A stretch of DNA of 32,645 nt from Deltaproteobacteria bacterium (lineage in GTDB: Bacteria; Desulfobacterota; DSM-4660; Desulfatiglandales; Desulfatiglandaceae), in assembly GCA_019307945.1 (NCBI GenBank), contig JAFDIS010000031.1, positions 1 to 32,645 of the forward strand. The letters are read 5' to 3'. The notes under the pieces were generated by a model, which worked only from the letters and a program-made list of their open reading frames with translations, was not told the origin of the DNA and made no database searches. This document shows, piece after piece, positions 1 to 8,199 of the stretch. Made by a program: the position numbers and the translations under genes. Every line of letters begins with the position of its first letter. The stretch's first letter is position 1.

Positions 1-283
1 CTAGTCCGTCGCCCGGAGGCCTGTTCCGCCAACATGCTCTTTTCCTGTCTCGCACCTCGCATGCATTCGTGTCAACCCTCTTGAAGATTCTGACACCCAA
101 TCCCTGGAAAATCGGTTGACCTCGCCCCCCGGGGGCCGGTAAAAGCATTGAATGCATATTTCCCCGTGGAGATTCCGATCTTCCGGCGGCGGGACGGCTT
201 GCCTGTTCCCGCCGTCCGTCAAGAACTCCTTGAGGAAATACCGGGCCCCATGACCCGTCGACTTCCCTGGAGAGAGGAGCAAA
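1..283. other. 5' flank, no gene recognised
   Basis: I see no convincing coding sequence on either strand here. Frames open on both strands are GC-driven shadows of the downstream gene. A TTGACC hexamer at 116-121 could be a -35 box for the dehydrogenase gene, but no good -10 box follows at the right distance. A short inverted repeat (GGCGGG/CCCGCC) lies at about 187-223. Confidence 0.4.
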
Positions 284-1057
284 ATGAAACCCGAAACACT
301 GTTCAGTTTGAAGGATCGCGTGGCCGTAATCACCGGGGCCTCCTCGGGCCTCGGCGTGACCTTTGCAAAGGGCCTGGCCGAGGCCGGGGCGGCCGTGGTC
401 CTGGCAGCCCGGCGCAAAGAGCGCCTGGAGTCGGTGGCAGCACAGATCGAGGAACTGGGATCGGCGGCCCTTCCCGTGGAATGCGACGTAACCCGGGAGG
501 AAGATGTAGACCGGTTGGTCCAAACCACGGTAAATCGCTTCGGTCGGCTGGATGTGTTGGTGAACAACGCAGGCATCGCCGTGGTGGTCCCGGCGGAGAA
601 CGAAACCCCCGCCGATTTTCGCCGGGTCCTGGAGGTCAACGTCACGGCCGGCTTTCTCTGCGCCCGGTCCTGCGGCCGGGTGATGCTGGAGGCCGGGCGG
701 GGCAGCATCATCAACATTGCTTCCATCATGGGCGTGGTGGGTGTGGGGGCCCTTCCCCAACTCTCTTACAACACGTCCAAGGGCGCGGTGGTGAACATGA
801 CCCGGGAGCTTGCCGCCCAGTGGGCGAAGCGGGGCATACGGGTCAACGCCATCGCGCCCGGATTCTTCCCCAGCGAGATGACCGTGGGCCTCACCGACAC
901 GGAGGAGGGCCTTCGCTTCGTCCGACGGCGCACCCCCATGAGGCGAGCCGGCAGACCTGAGGAGCTCGTGGGCGCCCTGCTCCTGCTTGCCTCGGATGCG
1001 GGAAGTTACATCACCGGTCAAACGATCATCGTGGATGGGGGATGGACCTGCGTCTAG
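284..1057 (+). CDS. SDR family NAD(P)-dependent oxidoreductase
   Basis: A 257-residue classical short-chain dehydrogenase/reductase, the usual family length. The cofactor-binding motif TGASSGLG is at residues 17-24 and NNAG at 94-97. The catalytic triad is Ser147 (in NIASIMG) and Tyr162/Lys166 (YNTSK). The C-terminal segment carries the usual ASDAGSYITGQTIIVDGG. It should reduce a ketone or oxidise an alcohol in the cytosol; the substrate cannot be read from sequence, but 3-oxoacyl or cyclic alcohol substrates fit the acyl-CoA setting of the window. The ATG is preceded by GAGAGGAG. The next gene starts 87 bp downstream on the same strand, so the two may be co-transcribed. Family assignment is secure; substrate is unknown. 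Confidence 0.93.
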   Translation: MKPETLFSLKDRVAVITGASSGLGVTFAKGLAEAGAAVVLAARRKERLESVAAQIEELGSAALPVECDVTREEDVDRLVQTTVNRFGRLDVLVNNAGIAVVVPAENETPADFRRVLEVNVTAGFLCARSCGRVMLEAGRGSIINIASIMGVVGVGALPQLSYNTSKGAVVNMTRELAAQWAKRGIRVNAIAPGFFPSEMTVGLTDTEEGLRFVRRRTPMRRAGRPEELVGALLLLASDAGSYITGQTIIVDGGWTCV

Positions 1058-1144
1058 GGGGGAGGCCCGGCACCGGCCCTTGGATCGAATCGCCCCCCCA
1101 TCTGGCTCCATAAGACAAAAACCCGAACGGAGGTTTTACCCCGT

Positions 1145-2344
1145 ATGACCAAGCCACAGCACCAAGCACTCTTTGACCCCCTGGAAATAGGAAAACTTTC
1201 CATTGCAAACCGTATCGCCCTGGCCCCCACCCATGTGGGCATGGGGGATGAGCGGGGCATGGTGACCGACCAGTACCTTTGTTATTACTACGCCCGGGCC
1301 GCCGGGGGCGCGGGGCTCGTCATCGTGGAAATCACCGGTGTGACGGGTCGCTACGCCTTCGCCCCCGGCCGGGGGCTGGGCGCGGCTTCAGGCCGAAATC
1401 TTCCAGGTCTTCGGGACCTGGCGAGGGTGATCCACTGGGGAGGCGCCAGGGCCTTCATCCAATTGCTTCCCGGGCAGGGGGTTCAGGCCCTGGTCCCCCA
1501 CCAGGGCAGACCCCTCGTGGGCCCCTCGGACGTGCCCGCCCTCCTCCAGAAAGAAGACTTGCCCAAGGCCATGCGGGGGATTCTTCGGGAGATGCCCGAA
1601 CGGCCGCGACCCCTTGAAAGGGACGAAATCCACGGGTTGAGAGAAGCCATGGTCCGCGCAGGCGTGAGGGTCAAGCGGGCGGGCTTCGACGGCATCGAGG
1701 TGCACGGGGCCCACGGCTATCTCCTGGGCCAGTTCACCTCTCCCTACTTCAACCGCCGCAAGGACGAATATGGCGGCACACCCGAAAACCGGTGGCGGTT
1801 TTCCATGGAAATCATCAGGGATCTCAAGGAGGCCCTGGGAAAAGACTTCGTGGTGGGTTACCGATTCAGCGCGCGGGAAGGGATTGAGGGGGGCCTGGAG
1901 CTTCCAGAGGCTGTTGAAATGGCTCGAGCCCTTGAGGAGGCGGGGGCCGATTACCTTTCGGTGAGCAGGGGCTGCTACGGATCGGCGACCCATGTCTTCC
2001 CCCGAGGGGAAGACGAAATAACGGAGGACGCAGCCGCCGTGCGCAAGGCCGTATCCGTCCCCGTGATGTGTCCCAATTTCCAGAGCCCGGACCTGGCGGC
2101 AAAGGCCGTCTCCGAAGGCTCGGTGGATATGGTGGCCCTGTCCCGTGCCCTCCTGGCCGATCCCCTTTGGCCCACCAAGGTGAGGGAGGGAAGGCCCGAG
2201 CAGATCAGGCGCTGCAAGCGGTGTTACGGCTGTGTCAGGGACGCGGTCATCGACCACGTCCCCGTGCGTTGCCCGGTGAACCCCGCCCTAGGGTTCGAAC
2301 GTTTCGATCCGGGCTGTTTTCCCCGGCCGCCCGCTGAGTCGTAA
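1145..2344 (+). CDS. Old-yellow-enzyme / 2-enoate reductase-like FMN protein, short form
   Basis: A 399-residue TIM-barrel FMN oxidoreductase of the NADH:flavin oxidoreductase family. It has the N-terminal FDPLEIGKLSIANRIALAP segment, the HGAHGYLLGQFTSPYFNRR motif around residues 182-200 and DEYGG just after it. The C-terminus holds cysteines 357, 360, 363 and 376, placed like the 4Fe-4S ligands of 2,4-dienoyl-CoA reductase and 2-enoate reductase (normal spacing there is C-x2-C-x3-C-x11-C; here it is x2, x2, x12). The protein stops about 25 residues after the cluster, so the C-terminal FAD/NAD(P)H domain (about 270 residues) of those enzymes is absent. Either electrons come from a separate partner or this is a distinct short subfamily. 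It sits behind the SDR, and both could act on an unsaturated or cyclic acyl substrate. The ATG has CGGAGG upstream. Confidence 0.85.
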   Translation: MTKPQHQALFDPLEIGKLSIANRIALAPTHVGMGDERGMVTDQYLCYYYARAAGGAGLVIVEITGVTGRYAFAPGRGLGAASGRNLPGLRDLARVIHWGGARAFIQLLPGQGVQALVPHQGRPLVGPSDVPALLQKEDLPKAMRGILREMPERPRPLERDEIHGLREAMVRAGVRVKRAGFDGIEVHGAHGYLLGQFTSPYFNRRKDEYGGTPENRWRFSMEIIRDLKEALGKDFVVGYRFSAREGIEGGLELPEAVEMARALEEAGADYLSVSRGCYGSATHVFPRGEDEITEDAAAVRKAVSVPVMCPNFQSPDLAAKAVSEGSVDMVALSRALLADPLWPTKVREGRPEQIRRCKRCYGCVRDAVIDHVPVRCPVNPALGFERFDPGCFPRPPAES

Positions 2345-2358
2345 CGTACACACAGGGC

Positions 2359-4627
2359 CTACCGGCATACCCTGCCGAATTGCCGCGCAAGGGTCTCCAG
2401 GGAAGCGCCGGTGCCGCCGTCAGCAAAGGTTGCAAGGTCTTCGCCGTCGGTGTCGTCGTCCCGATCATAGTCCAGAGGACAGTCGTCGCAGACATCGCCC
2501 GCTCCGTCCCGGTCAGAATCGAGCTGGTCTTCGTTAGGGGTCCCGGGACAATTGTCCTCGTAGTCGCAAATTCTGTCGTAGTCGATGTCGGGCGCCTTCA
2601 CCACCATGTCCACCGTGGACGAGGTTCTTCCCGGACCGCAATCATTTATCGCCACCACCCGGTAGTAATAGACGCCGGGTTCGCACCCTCCGTTCAAGTG
2701 GCTGAAGGTCCTGGAGGTGCGATCCACGCTGTAGGTGGTGGGCCTGTCAAATTCCGGATTCGTTGCCTCCTGGATCATGTAGCCGGTGGCATCGGAAACG
2801 GCCGTCCAGCTCACCGTGTACTCCTGCCCCGGAAGTACGGATTTGCCCGGATCCGTGATGGAGGGAATCCCGGGCGCGACACAGCCTGGTTCCAGGCTTC
2901 GGGTGCCGGACCAAGCGCCGGACCCGCAGTCGTTGATTGCCCGCGCCTCCCACCAGTAGGTCTTTCCCTGGGTCAAGGCGGGGGTCACGGTCCAGGAGCT
3001 TTGGGTAGTGTTGGTGGAACGCGTGATCGTGGAGCAGTCGGAATCGAGGCATACTCGGACGTCATAGTCATCGGCTCCAGGGACCTCGTTCCACTCCAAG
3101 GTGGGTTCCGTGGGTTGACCTGTTGAGCCGTCTGCAGGCGACAAGAGTGTTGGTGCGGCAGGCCGTCCCGTCCCCCGGACCTCCATATCCACCGTATCGG
3201 ACCAGTCGCCGATGGTACAGTCGCTCTGGGCCTTGACCCTGTAGTAATAGGTGGTTCCCGTACACGCCACGTCCTGGTGGCTGAAGGTCATGGATGTTTC
3301 GGTCGTCGTATAGGTCGCGGTGGTGGCTTTTGTGAAGGCGGGGGTCGTGGACTCCTGTATCCAGTACTCGAGGGCGTCGGGAACCGAAATCCAGCTCACG
3401 GTATAGCCTTCTCCAGGATCCACGGAGATTCCTGGATCCGTGACATCCGGTGCGGTCAACTCCAGGCATTCTCCGGTGGTGAAGGTGTGTATGTCGCTCC
3501 AGGGGCCGAATCCGCAATTGTTTTCGTTCCGGATAAAGATCCCCTGCATCGGCCTGTCCCGTGCTCTCAATTTCCTCCAGACCGTCCGCCTCCATGAGCT
3601 TCAACAGCTTGTGCGTGGTGTAGGAATTGTCATAGGCAAACCCCGTGCCTTCGGCGTCCAGGGTGGCGTCCACGTGCCAGACGGCCAGGCCGTCCGGGGC
3701 AAAGTTGAGACTCTCGTCGTTGCCGGTGTCCTGGCGGTTTTGGACCAGGAAGAATTCGCTGAACATGTCGTCAAGACCGATCCCCGGCCACACAAGCACA
3801 CAGTCCGTGGTTGTGGTATCACCAAGGGTAATGGTGTGGACGCCTTCTGAAACGACCTGCGGTTCAATCCAGCCCAGGAGCCACTTGCTGAAGCAGTTGT
3901 GATCCCCGGTATTGGAATGCATCATGTCGAATCCGCCCACACCGCCTCCGGGGCCGATATATGGATTGTAATCATAGTAATCGGGCAACCCAAGGGCATG
4001 GCCCGTCTCGTGGATCACGACTTTTGGAAAGTCGGCCTCCCATTGCCAGGAATAGACCCCCGGGGTTTTCCCATCGATGGTATACGGGGCGCCTGTTTCC
4101 TCCCGCCATGAGGTTTCGTATGCCCACCAGAAAGACCCCCACCCGGTGTTTGGCCCGGTCCAGAAGACGACGAAATAGTCGATATCACCGTCGTTGTCGT
4201 TGTCGTACTGGCTGAAATCGTGTCCCTGGCCGTCAAGGTACTCCAGGACTTCCCGGATGAGGTCCTGTCGGCCTTGTCGGGTCTGCAGGACGTCGGAACG
4301 GGGATAGGGGGTTTGATACCAGGCGAACGTGGTCCCCCCGCTCAAATCGAGAAGGCCGTAAGATGATCGCAAGTAGTAATTTTTCAGGCTTTCACGGGGG
4401 TAGTCATCCGGATTTCCATCGCCGAACAACATCTCATCTATGACCGATCTCGGAATGGTATGGGGATAGTCGGCAAAGTTTATCAGAAGAGCGAAGATCT
4501 TGGGATTACCCGTGGTGGGAAGGCCCTCGGTGTCGTCCGCGGGCGGCACGAAATCATCGGACCCCTCACCCCCGCCGCTCGGCAAACCGCCTCCCTCGCC
4601 GGTCAAATCCCCCTCATCCTGGATCAA
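2359..4627 (-). pseudogene. M6-family metalloprotease with FN3 repeats, frameshifted and 5'-truncated
   Basis: The 5' part (frame 4627 to about 3533) encodes an M6/immune-inhibitor-A-like catalytic domain: zinc motif HETGH at residues 206-210, third ligand region LPDYYD, and FDMMHSNTGDHNCFSKWLLG behind it. At about 3535 the reading switches frame. The downstream frame (from about 3540 to 2359) encodes the last strand of one fibronectin-III repeat, then three FN3-like repeats and a calcium-binding thrombospondin-3-like tail ([21 protein letters not shown], then [11 protein letters not shown]). The sequence passes directly from the protease signature DAGDLY to the final FN3 strand NNCGFGPWS, so the start of the first FN3 repeat is missing as well as the frame: an out-of-frame internal deletion. 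At the 5' end the frame opens only from a TTG at 4627, with a stop five codons upstream and no signal peptide, unusual for a secreted protease. An intact homologue would be a secreted, surface-anchored peptidase. Confidence 0.82.
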
Positions 4628-4811
4628 GTTGTTTGCGTCTCACGTACCTGTCCCTTGCCTCTCCTCGAGTCTTTTCTTTCATTCGAGCAAACAACAAATA
4701 GAGGTTGCCAGGGCAGTCACATTTTGGCAAGATTAGACTTTAAGGCCACGCTCAAGGCATGGGGCCGCTTGAGCAAAAAGTCATTCGGGGGGGACAGGGA
4801 GGTGATGCGTT

Positions 4812-5393
4812 TTGAAAAAAAAGGAGGCGTTGGTCCGAACGGCGGCAAGGCTTTTCGCGGAGCGAGGTTACGAGGGGACCACCACGGCCGGCATCGCCAG
4901 GGAGGCCGGGGTCACGGAACCCCTGATCTACTACCACTTCACCGGAAAGGAGGATCTTTTCAACTACATCCTGGAGCGGGCGGCCGAAACCTACTCCGAA
5001 CGCCTTGAGACTCTGAAAGCCGATACCCGCACCCAGTTTGAAAAAATCGCCAAACTGATTCGACTTCACTTCCATATTGTGGAGGAGATGCCCCACGAGA
5101 CCTATCTGATCGCAAGCGCGTGCCCGGCCCGCCTGAGCGATCCGGACTCCGTCTGCACCAGGACGGTGACGAGTCAGCGGGCATGGCTCAAGGATTTTCT
5201 GAGCCGGTGCCTGAAGGCGGGCATCCGCAGCGGGGAATTCAAGAAGGTTCCTCTGGAGGCCACGGTGATCGTGCTCATCGCCCTGCTCAATGCGGTGCTC
5301 CGACAACGTGTCCTGGGCCTGGAAGATGTGGCCGGACTTCCCGCCGCCACCGTGGAGTTCTGCCGAAGAAGCCTGTTGAAGAATTCGGCCTGA
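4812..5393 (+). CDS. TetR/AcrR family transcriptional regulator
   Basis: A 193-residue TetR-type repressor. The N-terminal helix-turn-helix covers residues 5-50, with the family pattern RLFAERGYEGTTTAGIAREA followed by PLIYYHFTGKEDLF. The rest is a helical ligand-binding domain without recognisable ligand motifs. The start is a TTG at 4812: GGGAGGTGAT lies 6 bases upstream, and an ATG at 4805 is in another frame. The gene diverges from the broken protease and precedes the flavodoxin and BKACE genes by about 100 bp, so it probably controls itself and perhaps those genes. TetR proteins in such bacteria often sense acyl-CoAs, which fits the neighbourhood but is not shown by the sequence. Confidence 0.92.
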   Translation: MKKKEALVRTAARLFAERGYEGTTTAGIAREAGVTEPLIYYHFTGKEDLFNYILERAAETYSERLETLKADTRTQFEKIAKLIRLHFHIVEEMPHETYLIASACPARLSDPDSVCTRTVTSQRAWLKDFLSRCLKAGIRSGEFKKVPLEATVIVLIALLNAVLRQRVLGLEDVAGLPAATVEFCRRSLLKNSA

Positions 5394-5424
5394 GTAGGAC
5401 ATTACCGTTCTTCGGCCTTTTTTT
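5362..5424 (+). terminator. Possible long-loop terminator after tetR-like gene
   Basis: GCCGAAGAA (5362-5370, inside the end of the CDS) pairs perfectly with TTCTTCGGC (5408-5416). A run of seven Ts follows at 5418-5424. The loop of about 37 bases is long for an intrinsic terminator, so this is tentative. Confidence 0.35.
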
Positions 5425-5495
5425 GGGTGGAAGGCAGGAAGTCGTGAAGCCACGGGAATCATCCCGGCATCCGCCGGAGAGTGTGGAGGTACGCC

Positions 5496-6050
5496 ATGAA
5501 AGCGCTCGTTCTTTATGACTCGCTGGGAGGAAACACGTCCAAGGTGGCACAGAGGATTCACCGGACCCTCCAGGAGGCGGATTGGGTGGATTCACACCTC
5601 ATCAAGGTCGAAAAGGTGACCGAACTGGACTTTTACGAATATGACCTCCTGTTCCTGGGATCACCCGTCATCGCCTGGGGTCCCACCAATGCCATGAGAG
5701 ACCTGGTGATGGGAAGACTCCGGGCCTACCACGGAGACAGGATCCGCCCCTCGGCTCCCCTGAGGCCGGGCAAGTTCGGTGTGAGTTTCTGCACCTACTC
5801 CGGAACTCATATCGGAGTAGCGGAGGCGATCCCCCTCACCAAGTGGTTCAGCTCCTTTCTGGGCCATATCGGTTGCCAGATCCTGGACGAATGGCACATC
5901 CCCGGCGAATTTCACGGTCAGGAAGAAGCCAACGTGGCCGGAAGGCTGGGAGATATCCGGGGTCGTCCCAACGAGGCCGATCTGGCAGAGGTGGAAAACC
6001 GGGTAAAGGGTCTGCTGGCGGGGCTGGACGCCTGGCTGAAAAAAACGTAG
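5496..6050 (+). CDS. Flavodoxin-fold protein
   Basis: A 184-residue single-domain flavodoxin-like protein. The FMN phosphate-binding loop is at the N-terminus (YDSLGGNTSKVA, residues 7-18), a second flavin-contact loop is LGSPVIAWGP (about 54-63) and a third is FCTYSGTH (about 98-105). It is expected to carry electrons or reduce quinones in the cytosol. I chose the ATG at 5496, with GGAGGT five bases upstream, over an in-frame GTG at 5481 that lacks a ribosome-binding site. The BKACE gene follows 48 bp later in the same direction. A donor role for the neighbouring FMN enzyme or acyl-CoA dehydrogenases is possible but speculative. Confidence 0.85.
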   Translation: MKALVLYDSLGGNTSKVAQRIHRTLQEADWVDSHLIKVEKVTELDFYEYDLLFLGSPVIAWGPTNAMRDLVMGRLRAYHGDRIRPSAPLRPGKFGVSFCTYSGTHIGVAEAIPLTKWFSSFLGHIGCQILDEWHIPGEFHGQEEANVAGRLGDIRGRPNEADLAEVENRVKGLLAGLDAWLKKT

Positions 6051-6098
6051 CAGCCAACCACGGCTGTAGAAGAGGAAAGGGGTGTCAGGATCTCATCC

Positions 6099-6926
6099 AT
6101 GGAAAAACTGATCATTACGGTGGCTCCCACGGGTTCTCTTCCCACCAAGAAGATGACGCCCCATGTGCCCATCACCCCCGAGGAAATCATCGACACGGGT
6201 ATCCGATGCGAGGAGGCCGGGGCCTCGATCCTTCACATTCACGCCCGCAACCCGGTGGATGAATCAGCTTCCACCGACTATGCCCTGTTCCGGGAGATCT
6301 ATGAGGGACTGCGAGAGAAAACCCACATGATCCTTCAGATCTCCACCGGGGGCCGGGCGGGCATGGCCTACGAACAGCGCTGCGAACGCCTCCGACTCAA
6401 ACCGGAGATGGCCAGTCTCACCACCGGATCGGTAAACTTCCCGGATTCGGTGTATGAAAACAGCCCCGCCCTGATCGAAGCCCTGGCAAGCGACATGTCC
6501 CGGCTGGGCATCAAGCCGGAGATGGAAATCTTCGATGTGAGCATGATATCAAACGCCCTGGGCCTGGTGGACAAAGGCCTGGCCGAACCACCGCTCCATT
6601 TCGATTTCGTCATGGGGCTTCGGGGCGCCATCCCCGCCAGCATAGAAAACCTGGTCCTTCTGAAGAACACGATCCCGCCGGATGCCACCTGGACCGTTGC
6701 GGGCATCGGGCCGGCCCAGCTCACCATGGGAGTTCACGCCATCCTCATGGGCGGCCATGTACGCGTGGGGCTGGAGGACAACATCTATTATCGGAGAGGA
6801 GAACTTGCCACGAATGAGGGGCTCGTGGAACGAGTCGTGCGGTTGAGCAGGGAACTGGGCAGAGAGGTGGCCGACGCGGACGAGGCAAGGAAGATCCTCA
6901 ATCTGAGGAATCAGGATACCGGGTAG
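6099..6926 (+). CDS. BKACE family beta-keto acid cleavage enzyme (DUF849, Kce-like)
   Basis: A 275-residue member of the family founded by 3-keto-5-aminohexanoate cleavage enzyme of lysine fermentation. These zinc TIM-barrel enzymes condense a beta-keto acid with acetyl-CoA to give acetoacetate and a new acyl-CoA. Visible signatures are the start IITVAPTGSLP, the zinc-binding HIHAR (His46, His48), and GGHVRVGLEDN with Glu226, which matches the third zinc ligand. Length is typical. The exact beta-keto acid is not predictable; the family handles many. It is the last gene of the TetR-flavodoxin-BKACE run, and a terminator hairpin lies about 290 bp downstream. Confidence 0.9.
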   Translation: MEKLIITVAPTGSLPTKKMTPHVPITPEEIIDTGIRCEEAGASILHIHARNPVDESASTDYALFREIYEGLREKTHMILQISTGGRAGMAYEQRCERLRLKPEMASLTTGSVNFPDSVYENSPALIEALASDMSRLGIKPEMEIFDVSMISNALGLVDKGLAEPPLHFDFVMGLRGAIPASIENLVLLKNTIPPDATWTVAGIGPAQLTMGVHAILMGGHVRVGLEDNIYYRRGELATNEGLVERVVRLSRELGREVADADEARKILNLRNQDTG

Positions 6927-7415
6927 GGTCTTTTTATGATGCCGTCATCCTTCTTGACCAGGTGCTTGGAAGAGTTCTGTCCCGGAAATTGCCTTGACGG
7001 CAAGGGAGGAACGTAATAACCTGGGACATGATTAACCGCCGCACCTCGAGGGTCTTCCAGGCGGACCCCCCCGGGATGCAGCGGGTTCCCCAAGGACCAA
7101 GAGAGCCGCCAATCAATGCAGGCCCAGGGCAGGCAGGCGGGATCGGGCCCAGGGAAAAGGCCCCCCGGGGCCGTTCCCTTTCGAAGGGCGGACTCGCCAG
7201 TGTAATGAGTCGGGGACTTGCCGGAGACACGGCAGGTCCCGTATTTTTTTCCACCGAGACCCCCCGGGGAAATCACCGCCCCCCAGGCCCTCCGTATCGG
7301 GCCTTGGAGACCGGTTTGAGACCCGAGAGTGCCGCGATTCGGGACAACTCATCGCTGCGACCTCCCGTGAAGTCCAGGCTCCCGAGGAAATCGCGGCGGG
7401 AAAGGAAGACACCCG
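6927..7415. other. GC-rich intergenic region, no recognised gene
   Basis: About 490 bp without a supportable protein gene. Long open frames exist on both strands but their translations are Pro/Arg/Gly-rich and match nothing I know. The DNA is rich in short inverted G/C blocks (around 7060-7190) and ends in a good intrinsic terminator at 7213-7250. A structured RNA is possible; I could not match it to 6S, RNase P, tmRNA or SRP RNA features. Confidence 0.5.
7213..7250 (+). terminator. Intrinsic terminator
   Basis: GGGACTTGCCG (7213-7223) pairs with CGGCAGGTCCC (7230-7240) through 11 positions with one G-U pair and a six-base loop. The tract TATTTTTTT follows at 7242-7250. It would stop transcripts from the BKACE operon or from an RNA encoded in 6930-7250. 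Confidence 0.75.
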
Positions 7416-7562
7416 ATGGCCACCAGATGCAAGCACGGCATGCTCGCAGACCAATGCGGGGTCTGTGCGAAACGCACGGCCCGTCCGGAAGTGAACCCCA
7501 AGCGCGCCAAAGCGAAGAAAAGCAAAAAATCTTCGGGGAAGAAATCCAAGAAGAAAAGTTGA
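7416..7562 (+). CDS. Small zinc-knuckle protein with lysine-rich tail
   Basis: A 48-residue ORF that is easily missed. It starts at ATG 7416 with AAAGGAAG seven bases upstream and ends at TGA 7560-7562. The N-terminal part has Cys5, His7, Cys14 and Cys17 (RCKHGMLADQCGVC), a C-x-H-x6-C-x2-C pattern fitted to bind one zinc ion. The last 25 residues are almost only Lys, Ser, Ala and Arg, like the tails of histone H1-type or other nucleic-acid-binding proteins. I do not recognise a named family. The composition of the tail, the metal-ligand pattern and the ribosome-binding site support a real gene; no operon partner is visible, and it converges with the Hsp33/YcgN remnant. Confidence 0.6.
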   Translation: MATRCKHGMLADQCGVCAKRTARPEVNPKRAKAKKSKKSSGKKSKKKS

Positions 7563-7597
7563 TGGGCCGGACTAACCGGACTAATAGGTTCAGGGCC

Positions 7598-8199
7598 TCA
7601 CAGCCCTTCGTCCGGGTGAACGTAACTTCCCGAAACGGCCCGACCCCTTACGGAAACGCCCGCATCATGAACGGTCCCCGGATCCCCTGATACCAGCGGA
7701 TGCCATGGGGGCAGATCCTTGCCCTCGGACAACAGCCGATAGGCGCAGGTGGAGGGAAGCCACGTCAATTGCCTGATCCTGGCCGGCGAGAGCGCCGCAC
7801 AGTGCGGATTGACCATGGTCCTAATCCGGTACACCGTACACCTGCACGAGGAAAGATCCGTGTCCTCCAGGGGTTTTTCCAGAGGGATGGGCACTCGCAC
7901 GAGATAGCCTCTTACCTCTCCGAAGGCATTGCCCTCCACCACGAGGCCCTGCACTGGCCCGGAGCAGTCGATCTTTAGAGAGATCTTGTCCCTCCCCTTG
8001 AGATCAGAGGCCATGAGGCTGCACCCCAGGTATGCCCGCCCCAGGACCAGCGTCTCCAGGATCCCCAGATCGTGGGCTGCCCGCATCCGGTTTTGATCAT
8101 GGTGGAACCGTTCAAGATCACACCGCGAATCGAGCCGTCGTCCAGCAAAAATCGAACCAGCAGATCCCTCCGTCCCCCATTCTGGTCCATCCGCCCCAT
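7598..8199 (-). pseudogene. hslO: Hsp33 N-terminal half fused to YcgN-type C-terminal tail, with frameshift
   Basis: Starting at ATG 8199 the frame gives the Hsp33 N-terminus (LLVRFLLDDGSIRGVILNG). At the T-run 8091-8094 (AAAA in sense) the reading must shift; adding one A restores MRAAHDLGILETLVLGRAYLG, then SLKIDCSGPVQGLVVEGNAFG and GYLVRVPIPLEKPLEDTDLS, all typical of Hsp33. At about 7852 the Hsp33 sequence stops, and the frame continues as the C-terminal 80 residues of a different family, the YcgN/UPF0260 cysteine-cluster protein: CRCTVYRIR, LTWLPSTCAYRLL, WHPLVSGDP, VSVRGRAVS. The Hsp33 redox zinc domain and the YcgN N-terminal cysteines are both missing. The start overlaps the kinase stop (TAATG), so it was coupled to the kinase gene. 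It is non-functional as read, unless the shift and junction are assembly errors. Confidence 0.8.

Noticed and set aside
7028-7690. Plus-strand open frame of 220 codons spanning the intergenic region and the small zinc ORF
   Set aside because: Pro/Arg-rich, no motif, and it crosses a strong terminator; the 48-codon frame within it has far better features.
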